Position numbers and translations under genes: made by a program. Shown piece by piece: positions 14,957 to 22,718 of a stretch of 40,732 nt of DNA (position 1 is its first letter; each line of letters opens with the position of its first letter). The DNA comes from an uncultured Bacilli bacterium (lineage in GTDB: Bacteria > Bacillota_I > Bacilli_A > RFN20 > CAG-288). The DNA lies in NCBI GenBank assembly GCA_944371605.1, contig CALVXU010000032.1, forward strand, positions 1-40,732. The letters are read 5' to 3'. The notes under the pieces are model-generated. The model saw only the letters and a list, made by a program, of their open reading frames with translations, had not been told where the DNA came from and did no database searches.

Positions 14957-17827
14957 ATGAAACACAAGAAGTTTGTGATTGGCAATGCTATCGGCATTGC
15001 TGTCAGTGCTGCAGTCCTCATCGCTTTGAATGTGGTGGCTTTAGGAACTAACGTCAGACAGCTCATCACCACATACTTAGGCGGTTCAGGATTACCAGCT
15101 AATGACGAAGTCAGCGATGCTTATGAACACGCTGGTCAAGTCGTCGATCAGATTATGGACGAAGGTATGGTGCTTCTCAAGAACGAAAACAACGCTTTAC
15201 CTTTAGCACCAGATACTCCCGATCAGGATGTCAACGTCAACGTCTTCGGTATCAACACCATCAACATGTACTACGGCGGATCTGGATCCGGTGCCTCTTC
15301 AACTGCAGATGCAGAGACTTACTTATCATCTTATAAGGATGCTCACATCAACTACAATCAAGACATCATCAACCTCATGAAAGATCATCTTGATGAAGCC
15401 GATACCAACGTCGGTGATCCGTTAGGAAACACTTTCTACCCAGCTCGTCCTACTATCGATTTATCTCTTTATCAAGCTAATCTAGCTTCCTACAAAGACT
15501 TCTCGGACATCGCTATCGTCAACATCGGTAGAACCGGTGGTGAAGGTATGGACATCCCAGCTGGTGAAGAAGGCGATCAAAGAGATCAAGGTGGAAGAGG
15601 AGATACCGCTGACTACTTGGAGCTCTCTGAAGAAGAGGAAGCTCTGATCGATTGGGTAGGCGATAACTTCGGAACGACCATCGTCTGCTTGAACGTCGCT
15701 AACACCATGGAATTAAAAGTGTTAGATAACGAGAACATCGACGCTGTTTTATGGGTTGGTCACCCTGGTTCATTCGGCTTCTCCGAAGTCGGTAAAGTCC
15801 TCCGTGGAACAGTCAATCCCTCTGGAAGAACTGTTGACACTTGGGCTTATGACACCAAGAGTTCACCGGCTTATTACAACGCCAATATGCGCTATACCTA
15901 CTCCTACACCAACTCTCGCAGTAGCTACTATGTCGATTATTCTGAAGGTATCTATGTCGGATACCGTTATTATGAGACCAAATACATCGATGATGAAGAA
16001 GGTTATCAAGCTGCTGTTCAGTATCCGTTTGGTTATGGTCTTTCCTACAGCGATTTCGCTTGGAAAGTGACTGGAACCAACTTGGGTGAAGATACTATCA
16101 GCGTCGATGTAGAGGTCACTAACAACGGACCTTACGCTGGTAAAGATGTCGTTGAACTCTACGTCACTCCTCCTTATACAAACGGTGGCATCGAAAAAGC
16201 TCACAAGAACTTAGTCGCCTTTGAAAAGACTCCTGTCATTCAACCTAACGACAGTGAAACAGTCACCTTATCTTTCGACGTCAGAGACTTAGCTTCTTAC
16301 GACTTCGATGATGCTAATAACGATGACCACACCGGCTATGAATTAGAAGCTGGTGATTACATCCTCTCTGTTTCCACCGATGCTCACAATGTTAAAGCTG
16401 GTGTCGATACCATCACCTATAATGTCAAATCTCAGAGAAACTTCGATACTTCCAGAAACGGAACCACTATCGAAAACCGCTTTGAAGATGCGATGACTGA
16501 TGGTAGCACCACTTATATCACCAGAGCTGATAATTTCAAATCTAACTTCCCTTCTGCTTCTAGACAACCTCGCGAAGCCTCTCAGAAGGTGTTAGATGCT
16601 ATCGCTCATCAGACCGACATCGTTGATGATCCTAATGACACCTTCCCGAAAACCGGTACCATCACTCATTATGTCGATGCTGAAGAGAGGGATGAAAACG
16701 GCAATATCGTCTACGATGAAGAAGGCAATGTCGTCTATCAGACCACAGTCGATGATAACGGCAATGAGACTATCGCTCAGCGCGGTCTCTATCTCTCCGA
16801 CATGGCTGGTCTTGATTATGACGATCCTCTCTGGGAAGACTTGCTCAACCAACTCACTGTCGATGAGATGGCTACTCTGATCGCTGAAGGCGGCTATCAG
16901 ACACAGGCTGTTAAAAGCATCAACAAGGGTCTCAACAGAGACTTGGATGGTCCGCAAGGATTCAACTTCTCCAACGTCTCCATCGAAAAATTAAAAGCTA
17001 TGTCCTATCCTTCAGAAGTCGTCGTCGGTTCCACCTGGAACAAAGAATTAGGTTATGAAGAAGGTAGAGCCTTCGGTTTAGAGAGCGCCTCTATGGGTGT
17101 CACCGGCGTCTATGCCCCTGCTGTCAACATCCATCGTCAACCTTATGGCGGTAGAAACTTCGAATACTATTCTGAGGATCCGCTCCTCTCCGGTAAGATG
17201 GCTGCTAACTTCGTCTCCGGTGCTCAGAGTGAAGGTTTAAACTGCTACGTCAAGCACTTCGCTGTCAACGATCAAGAGACGCAGAGATATGGTCTCTTCA
17301 CCTATCTTGATGAACAAGCTTTAAGAGAGATCTATCTCAAGCCGTTCCAGATTGCAGTCGAAGAAGGAAAGACTAGATGCATCATGTCCTCCTTCAACAG
17401 AATCGGTACCACTTGGTCTGGTGCTAGCTACGCTTTATTGACGGAAGTCTTGAGAGAAGAATGGGGATTTGAAGGTTGTGTCGTCACCGACTACTACATG
17501 AATTTTCAAGTCTTCATGGATCCTAACCAAGGCATCCGTGCTGGTAACGACCTCTGGTTGACTGGTTTCACCATGTTAGGAAAAAAGCCTGACTTGACTT
17601 CTGCTACCTCTCAGCAAGCTGCTAGACGTGCTTGCCACAGCATCCTCTATGCTGTCGCTAACGCTAATCCTACTGACATTGAGCTCAATGAAGATTGGCT
17701 CAAGTGGTTCATCCCTGTAGATGTCGCTTTATGGGTTGTCGTCTTAGCCTGGACTGGCTTAGTCATCTATAAAACTATCAAGTTCCAGAAAGAAGAGGAC
17801 GTCCCTGCTCAACCTGCTAACGCCTAG
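14957..17827 (+). CDS. GH3 family glycosidase, swapped domain order, doubly membrane-anchored
   Basis: This 956-residue protein is a glycoside hydrolase family 3 enzyme (beta-glucosidase type) with the domains in reversed order. A membrane helix (about 8-30) is followed by the GH3 C-terminal domain (EGMVLLKNENNALPL near 69-83; acid/base candidate E196 in GGEGMD), a fibronectin-III-like domain (about 360-500), a long Asp-rich linker, and only then the TIM-barrel domain (about 620-900; nucleophile candidate D845 in VVTDYYM). A second membrane helix (about 915-940) precedes a short charged tail. Reversed order is known in Ruminococcus and Butyrivibrio enzymes. Both ends would lie inside, the catalytic body outside. 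Probably releases glucose or xylose units from beta-linked sugars; substrate not determinable. Confidence 0.9.
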   Translation: MKHKKFVIGNAIGIAVSAAVLIALNVVALGTNVRQLITTYLGGSGLPANDEVSDAYEHAGQVVDQIMDEGMVLLKNENNALPLAPDTPDQDVNVNVFGINTINMYYGGSGSGASSTADAETYLSSYKDAHINYNQDIINLMKDHLDEADTNVGDPLGNTFYPARPTIDLSLYQANLASYKDFSDIAIVNIGRTGGEGMDIPAGEEGDQRDQGGRGDTADYLELSEEEEALIDWVGDNFGTTIVCLNVANTMELKVLDNENIDAVLWVGHPGSFGFSEVGKVLRGTVNPSGRTVDTWAYDTKSSPAYYNANMRYTYSYTNSRSSYYVDYSEGIYVGYRYYETKYIDDEEGYQAAVQYPFGYGLSYSDFAWKVTGTNLGEDTISVDVEVTNNGPYAGKDVVELYVTPPYTNGGIEKAHKNLVAFEKTPVIQPNDSETVTLSFDVRDLASYDFDDANNDDHTGYELEAGDYILSVSTDAHNVKAGVDTITYNVKSQRNFDTSRNGTTIENRFEDAMTDGSTTYITRADNFKSNFPSASRQPREASQKVLDAIAHQTDIVDDPNDTFPKTGTITHYVDAEERDENGNIVYDEEGNVVYQTTVDDNGNETIAQRGLYLSDMAGLDYDDPLWEDLLNQLTVDEMATLIAEGGYQTQAVKSINKGLNRDLDGPQGFNFSNVSIEKLKAMSYPSEVVVGSTWNKELGYEEGRAFGLESASMGVTGVYAPAVNIHRQPYGGRNFEYYSEDPLLSGKMAANFVSGAQSEGLNCYVKHFAVNDQETQRYGLFTYLDEQALREIYLKPFQIAVEEGKTRCIMSSFNRIGTTWSGASYALLTEVLREEWGFEGCVVTDYYMNFQVFMDPNQGIRAGNDLWLTGFTMLGKKPDLTSATSQQAARRACHSILYAVANANPTDIELNEDWLKWFIPVDVALWVVVLAWTGLVIYKTIKFQKEEDVPAQPANA

Positions 17828-17841
17828 TGAAGAATCTGAAC

Positions 17842-17866
17842 TTAAGGGGTCCAAAAGACCCCTTAA
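17842..17866. other. Perfect intercistronic hairpin
   Basis: TTAAGGGGTC (17842-17851) and GACCCCTTAA (17857-17866) form a perfect 10-base-pair stem with a 5-base loop. No T-run follows on the plus strand (TAAAAAAC instead), so it is unlikely to stop transcription. It may shield the 3' end of the GH3 message or mark a processing site between the GH3 and esterase genes. Confidence 0.6.
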
Positions 17867-17888
17867 TAAAAAACAAGAGGATAAAAAA

Positions 17889-20081
17889 ATGAAAAGAAAT
17901 AAAACAAGAATTCTGTTTACAGCAGCTGCCTTGATGTTCTCCTCTCTCTCGTTGACTATGATGTCCTGCAGTGATGGTTCTGCTCAGCAGCAGACCAATC
18001 CTGCTTTGAATCTGTCTTTAGACAAGACTGAGATCTATGTCGGTGAGACTGCCAAAATCTCTGTCACCTCTTCTGGTGAAGCTGTAACTGGTTGCACCTT
18101 TGTCGTTGAAGGCGAAGATGCTAAAGTAATCAGCGTTGCTGATGATGGAACAGTCACTGGCTTAGCTCCTGGAACTGCTACTATCAAAGCTAGAAAAGCC
18201 AACTACTCTGCTGGCACCTGTACTATCACTGTCAAAGCGGTACCTGTCATCGAACCTGATGCAATTTTAGAGTTTGAAAAAGGTTCCTTCTACAACCCTA
18301 GTGGTGAATGGAACAGCGGTGGAACAGTAGTTGAATCTCCTATCGAGAGCAGCGAAGGCTCCTCCGGTGGTCAATCTATCGGCTATCAATCGCAAGGTGT
18401 AACCACCACCTTAGAGTTCACAGCTGAAAAAGCCGGAACCGTCGATATGGGATTCGTGATGGCTAGCACAGCTATGGACTGGATGGCTAACATGACTATG
18501 TCAGAGATGTCAGTCCCTGATGTCATCTCCATCACTGTCAACGGCTCTGCTTTAGACTTGACTGGCTTTACTTTGCCTGGTTCTGATCGACAGATGTTCT
18601 TTACTAACTGGTCAGAATTCAAAGTCGAAGATGTCTCAGTCCAAGCTGGTGATAACTCTATTGTAGTCACCACTATCGCCTCTCAAGGTCCTAATATGGA
18701 CTGTGTGAAGATCTATGGTGACTTAGGTATCACTCAGGTTGAACCTGAACAGGTAGAAACTACTAACTTAGGAACTTACACCTATTATGTTGGCGGTTAT
18801 GAATGGGGACCTGGCGTCTATAAAGTAGTCGCTGACTTAGGAGATGGAAACACTGTCAAAGCTAGCGACTTAACCACCGATTTATTCCGCGTCAGAGCTA
18901 CCGGTAGCCAAGGTGGTGAAAGAAAAGTAACCGATATTTATCTTGCTGATGCTAGTGGAGAAGAAGATACCTCCGCTACTGAAGGAACCAGAATCGGCTT
19001 TGATTTAGCACTCAATATCACTTCAGGTTGGTTTGGACCTAGCTACAACGGATGCAATCCTTTCTCATACGATATGATGACTTCCAAGAACTCTTGGGCA
19101 AGCGACTATGGATATCAGATTTCCTTAGCTGCTAATAAGTCTCTGACTATCGGTGACGCAACCTACGATGCTATGAAGAGCCCTGTCGTCATCAACAAAG
19201 CTAGCGAGAATCCTCGTGTGATTCCTTGCTTAGATGATTGGGGAGAGCCTAAGTCCTATAAAAACGAAGAAAACAATCAAACCCTCACCTACAAAGCTTA
19301 CGAAACAGAAACTTTGAAAACCGATAGCGGACAGAATCCTCTCATCATCTGGCTCCATGGAGCTGGTGAAGGTGGAACTGATATCGATATCGCTCTCTTA
19401 GGTAACGATGTCACCAACTTAGGTGAAGAGAAGATTCAATCTTACTTCAAGAAAGATGGTAAAGAAGGCGCTTATGTCTTAGCCGTTCAGACTCCTACCT
19501 TCTGGATGGATAATGGTGAAGGTGGTCAAGGTGATGGCGCCGGTGAATCCATCTACAAAGAGACTCTGATGAAGACGATTGAATCCTATGTTGCCTCCAA
19601 TCCTGATATCGATCCTGATCACATCTACTTAGGTGGCTGTAGCAACGGCGGCTTCATGACTATGCAGATGGCTATCAGCTACAACGATTACTTTGCTGCT
19701 TACTATCCTATCTGTGAAGCTAAACCAAATGCCAATATCACTGATGAGAACATCAATGTCCTCAAAGATTCTGCTATCTGGTTCACAGCAGCTGCTAACG
19801 ATACAACTGTCGATCCTAATAACTACACCAATGCCACCTACAAGAGATTGATGAATGCTGGTGCAACTGATGTTCACTACTCCTTCTTTGAGAACGTCAA
19901 AGGCAATGATTCTGGAACTGAAGTCGAGTATATGGGACACTGGTCTTGGATTTACACCCTCAGCGACAGATGCTCACTCGATCAGAAGGATCCTAACGCT
20001 ATCGCTGCTCCTTCAACTGAGAAGGTCACCTATAACGAAACCGAAATTTCTAGTCTCTGGCAGTGGATCTCACTTCACTGA
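17889..20081 (+). CDS. Multidomain lipoprotein with alpha/beta-hydrolase esterase domain
   Basis: This 730-residue protein has a lipoprotein signal peptide (lipobox LTMMSC, lipidated C27), a bacterial Ig-like group 2 domain (about 40-118), a carbohydrate-binding-like beta-sandwich (about 125-275), a further beta domain, and a C-terminal alpha/beta-hydrolase (about 470-730). The hydrolase has the oxyanion-hole region IIWLHGAGEGG and a triad candidate of S585 in GGCSNGG, D638 in AANDTTV and H684 in GHWSW. This resembles polysaccharide (feruloyl/acetyl xylan, CE1-like) esterases. It sits 61 bases after the GH3 gene with AAGAGGA as ribosome binding site, so both are likely surface enzymes acting on the same substituted glycan. 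Confidence 0.85.
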   Translation: MKRNKTRILFTAAALMFSSLSLTMMSCSDGSAQQQTNPALNLSLDKTEIYVGETAKISVTSSGEAVTGCTFVVEGEDAKVISVADDGTVTGLAPGTATIKARKANYSAGTCTITVKAVPVIEPDAILEFEKGSFYNPSGEWNSGGTVVESPIESSEGSSGGQSIGYQSQGVTTTLEFTAEKAGTVDMGFVMASTAMDWMANMTMSEMSVPDVISITVNGSALDLTGFTLPGSDRQMFFTNWSEFKVEDVSVQAGDNSIVVTTIASQGPNMDCVKIYGDLGITQVEPEQVETTNLGTYTYYVGGYEWGPGVYKVVADLGDGNTVKASDLTTDLFRVRATGSQGGERKVTDIYLADASGEEDTSATEGTRIGFDLALNITSGWFGPSYNGCNPFSYDMMTSKNSWASDYGYQISLAANKSLTIGDATYDAMKSPVVINKASENPRVIPCLDDWGEPKSYKNEENNQTLTYKAYETETLKTDSGQNPLIIWLHGAGEGGTDIDIALLGNDVTNLGEEKIQSYFKKDGKEGAYVLAVQTPTFWMDNGEGGQGDGAGESIYKETLMKTIESYVASNPDIDPDHIYLGGCSNGGFMTMQMAISYNDYFAAYYPICEAKPNANITDENINVLKDSAIWFTAAANDTTVDPNNYTNATYKRLMNAGATDVHYSFFENVKGNDSGTEVEYMGHWSWIYTLSDRCSLDQKDPNAIAAPSTEKVTYNETEISSLWQWISLH

Positions 20082-20115
20082 TAAATAACAACTTTTCTCA
20101 CTAAATTTTCTCACT

Positions 20116-20160
20116 AAAAAGCAGAGTTATATGGCTTAATGAGTCATAGCTCTGCTTTTT
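20116..20160. terminator. Strong terminator after the esterase gene
   Basis: AAAAAGCAGAG (20116-20126) pairs with CTCTGCTTTTT (20150-20160). The stem has T-rich tails in both directions and can work for both strands. The 212 bases that follow, up to the convergent lipoprotein, hold nothing recognisable; a short direct repeat TTTTCTCACTAAA lies just before the stem. Confidence 0.85.
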
Positions 20161-20372
20161 GATTGAAATAAGAAACTGACCTAACAAAATCTTTTTTTAT
20201 CTTGAGACTTTTTTCAAAGAGTTAACACCATCGTCAATTTCTATGGACCTAAAGCCTTCATTTTCTCTGATGATAACTCTACTTTTCGAAAAGAATATCG
20301 AAGATAAAATCATGAATAGCAGTTGATTTTGTAGCCTAATAAAATAAATGAAATTCACTTTAGATGATTATA

Positions 20373-21668
20373 TCAAGCGATACTAGGCTGATATGGCAGC
20401 TCGCACTCACCTATTTCAGCAAATTGAAAACTCGCAGTGATTCTAGTACTTGTGGCAGTGGTTGTTAGTAAAGCAGTGTAATCAAAATTGATGGTATTTT
20501 CATCTACTAAAGTCACAGTTAATTCTGTTGTTGCATATCGGAATTCTTCATAGCTTGTCAAATTTAAAGCATCATATATTCCCGGGATTATATGTTCACC
20601 GATACGATTCAAAGCGTTCTCTTCAGGAACATAGGTGTTTGTTCCTGTTTTTTTGAAGATTGCTGCTGAAAGATTTTGAATGTCAGATGTTAAATAATCG
20701 TAGCTGACTTTTTCGTAATACATTTCCATTACTTCAGGATCGTTTAATATAAATCCTGTTCCTTCATCCATGTAGATATATAAGTCCATTGTTTCTTGAT
20801 CATTGGCGGTGAAATACATATCTAACATTGAAGGAGAAGTAGCTCCAGGAGAAAACATTTGATATAAAGCGCTTGTCCCATCGAAAAATGAAGACATGGT
20901 GACAGCTCCATCTTGTAAATTATTAAATCTAAATCCATCTTTTAATCCGCTTAAAGCTGTTTCTAATTCTGGATTATCATTTGTAGCTGATGTTACGGAA
21001 TCAGCGATGGTGGTGACTTCATCAAATGAATAATCAAATCCGACAGTAACTTTTAGTTTTGTATAGTTTTGAGTTGATACAAAGAATGTGTCATTGGTGA
21101 GATTCTCAGCTGTCAATTTTGTAAAGGCGCCATCTTTATAGGTGAGTTTAATTTCGCCTTGTACATCTTCTCCAAGTAATTTATGGCAAAAGACGAGTGA
21201 TTTTTCTTCAGCAATTTTATATGTGGTATCCGTTTCTTTCTCTAAGTCCTCAACTGTTAAATCTAAAAATGGATTACCATATTCGTTACTATAAACCACT
21301 TTATCACCGCTTCCATCAACGACAGGCTTTAAAGCCACTTCATTTTGATAAGTTAAGTATTGTTCAGCCGCAAAACCATCTTGGTCTTTAAATGCTTTGC
21401 GATTAACGGTTTCACCATCATTTCTTTCAGATACTAGTTCATATTTATCAGATAGAATCGTAACTTTATCTGTGCTATTGAACTCAGTGTTATTCTGTGA
21501 ATAAGCTGGGCTTTGAAATTCTCTTTTTTTTGTTGAAGTGCCAGTCAAACAGATATCAGTTTGCAATTTGCTTAAAGCATCAGCTAACGGATCAGGCGCA
21601 GTCGTTTCTACTTCTTCACAACCTGTTAATAGAAGAATAGGCAAAAGCAATAATAATCTTTTTTTCAT
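20373..21668 (-). CDS. Lipoprotein of unknown function
   Basis: This 431-residue protein begins with a lipoprotein signal (MKKRLLLLLPILLLTGC, lipidated C17), so it is anchored on the outer face of the membrane. The mature part is predicted mixed alpha/beta with many beta-strand-like stretches and an acidic character. I recognise no family or catalytic motif; a carrier- or LolA-like two-part fold is possible but unproven. AAGGGGGAA is the ribosome binding site. It has its own promoter at 21693-21722 and is divergent from hpf. Confidence 0.8.
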   Translation of the reverse strand: MKKRLLLLLPILLLTGCEEVETTAPDPLADALSKLQTDICLTGTSTKKREFQSPAYSQNNTEFNSTDKVTILSDKYELVSERNDGETVNRKAFKDQDGFAAEQYLTYQNEVALKPVVDGSGDKVVYSNEYGNPFLDLTVEDLEKETDTTYKIAEEKSLVFCHKLLGEDVQGEIKLTYKDGAFTKLTAENLTNDTFFVSTQNYTKLKVTVGFDYSFDEVTTIADSVTSATNDNPELETALSGLKDGFRFNNLQDGAVTMSSFFDGTSALYQMFSPGATSPSMLDMYFTANDQETMDLYIYMDEGTGFILNDPEVMEMYYEKVSYDYLTSDIQNLSAAIFKKTGTNTYVPEENALNRIGEHIIPGIYDALNLTSYEEFRYATTELTVTLVDENTINFDYTALLTTTATSTRITASFQFAEIGECELPYQPSIA

Positions 21669-21692
21669 AATAATTCCCCCTTGATTTGTAAA

Positions 21693-21722
21693 ATAATAAA
21701 TTAAAACATTATTTTTTGTCTA
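21693..21722 (-). promoter_or_regulatory. Promoter of the lipoprotein gene
   Basis: On the minus strand TAGACA (21717-21722) and TATTAT (21693-21698) are 18 bases apart, about 25 bases before the start codon. Confidence 0.5.
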
Positions 21723-21755
21723 GTTTAAAAGATATAAATCAATAATTGTATCGTT

Positions 21756-21769
21756 TGAAACCCCTTACA
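21756..21769. promoter_or_regulatory. cre-like site upstream of the lipoprotein
   Basis: TGAAACCCCTTACA agrees with the CcpA operator consensus at all fixed positions but one (the central G is C). It is followed by TCTTTTTAGCT, and the site at 22012-22025 is followed by the similar TTTTTTTAGGCT. Confidence 0.4.
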
Positions 21770-21805
21770 TCTTTTTAGCTGCGATAGTATTTAATCATTA
21801 AATAC

Positions 21806-21817
21806 TCACAATTGTGA
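21806..21817. promoter_or_regulatory. 12-base perfect palindrome
   Basis: TCACAATTGTGA is a perfect palindrome in the 437-base divergent region between the lipoprotein and hpf (21669-22105). It looks like a dimeric regulator's operator, but its regulator cannot be named. The remainder of that gap is AT-rich and holds only the promoters and cre-like sites listed separately. Confidence 0.35.
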
Positions 21818-22011
21818 ACGAAACATTAAATGAGTTTTAAACACATAAAAGTTTTTTATATAAAATTAGGATGCTCCTCTCAATTATCATATATTTCGAT
21901 AGTATTCACATATTTTTAAGCTTATTTAATATATAGATTAGATAGTTATTTAATTCGATTGATATCTTTTTATTGATGACATATGTAAACATTATAGAAA
22001 TTTGATGAGCG

Positions 22012-22025
22012 TAATACCGCTTACA
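22012..22025. promoter_or_regulatory. cre-like site upstream of the hpf promoter
   Basis: TAATACCGCTTACA matches the cre consensus except at two positions in its left half; the right half CGCTTACA is identical to that of the GH3 operator. It ends 19 bases before the hpf -35 element. Confidence 0.35.
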
Positions 22026-22044
22026 TTTTTTTAGGCTTTTCGCT

Positions 22045-22077
22045 TTGAAGTGACCAGCTTTTAAACTATAATATAAT
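22045..22077 (+). promoter_or_regulatory. hpf promoter
   Basis: TTGAAG (22045-22050) is 16 bases before TATAAT (22067-22072); a second overlapping TATAAT lies at 22072-22077. A GAAAGGAAA ribosome binding site follows. Confidence 0.55.
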
Positions 22078-22105
22078 TGAGGAAAAAGAAAGGAAAAAGC
22101 AAACT

Positions 22106-22651
22106 ATGAAATTCCAGTATGTATGTAAAGATGTGCCTCTCACCGATGCTATGCAACAAGCTTGTGAGACGAAGTTGAGTCGATTTGATCGCTACTTCCG
22201 TTCCTCAGATGAAGTGAATTGTGTTGTTACAGTGACCATCTACCATCAACAACAAAAATCCATCGAAGTAGCTATCTCTTCACTGTCAGGGTTCACTCTA
22301 AGAGCCAAAGTGATGGATGAAGATTTCTATGCAGCTTTAGATGAAGTCATCGATAAGCTCGAAGGTCAAATGCGTAAATTAAAAACGCAATTGAAGAGAG
22401 CTAAAGATCCGCGTAAGAGCGTATTTGATGCTTTGCAGATGGATGAAGTGGACGAAGATGACGATTTAGATTTAGATATTGTTAGAAAGAAAAAATTGAG
22501 TTTAGCACCGATGGATGCTGAAGAGGCTCTCGCTAGAATGGATGCTCTCGGTCATTCTTTCTTTATTTATTTGGATTCATCAACTGGTCTTGTTAATGTT
22601 CTCTATGAGAGAGAAGACCATGGATATGGTGTTATTGAAGTAGAAAAATAA
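22106..22651 (+). CDS. hpf: Ribosome hibernation promoting factor, long form
   Basis: Long HPF pairs two 70S ribosomes into inactive 100S dimers in starvation. This 181-residue protein has the N-terminal ribosome-binding domain (about 1-105, beta-alpha-beta-beta-beta-alpha with a basic end KLKTQLKRAKDPRK), an acidic linker (about 115-130) and the C-terminal dimerisation domain (about 131-180: VRKKKLSLAPMDAEEALARMDALGHSFFIY, and NVLYEREDHGYGVIE). Length and domain order are normal for Firmicutes. Its promoter has a cre-like site just upstream, compatible with control by carbon state. Confidence 0.93.
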   Translation: MKFQYVCKDVPLTDAMQQACETKLSRFDRYFRSSDEVNCVVTVTIYHQQQKSIEVAISSLSGFTLRAKVMDEDFYAALDEVIDKLEGQMRKLKTQLKRAKDPRKSVFDALQMDEVDEDDDLDLDIVRKKKLSLAPMDAEEALARMDALGHSFFIYLDSSTGLVNVLYEREDHGYGVIEVEK

Positions 22652-22660
22652 AACTTATTT

Positions 22661-22689
22661 GGAAGGATGAAAACATCCTTCCTTTTTTT
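22661..22689 (+). terminator. hpf terminator
   Basis: GGAAGGATG (22661-22669) and CATCCTTCC (22674-22682) with an AAAA loop, followed by seven T. Confidence 0.9.
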
Positions 22690-22705
22690 CAATTTAATTA
22701 TGAAT

Positions 22706-22711
22706 TATAAT
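22706..22711 (+). promoter_or_regulatory. -10 box of apbE, probably giving a leaderless message
   Basis: TATAAT ends only seven bases before the ATG at 22719, so transcription would begin at or next to the start codon. No ribosome binding site precedes that codon. The -35 region overlaps the T-run of the hpf terminator. Confidence 0.5.
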
Positions 22712-22718
22712 TGAAACT

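Noticed and set aside
15863..16204. Antisense reading frame of 113 codons inside the GH3 gene, and similar ones at 16343-16957
   Set aside because: They arise from the GH3 gene's biased third positions; no ribosome binding site or recognisable protein.
17842..17870. Intrinsic terminator between GH3 and the esterase
   Set aside because: The stem is perfect but no T-run follows on either strand in a suitable position.
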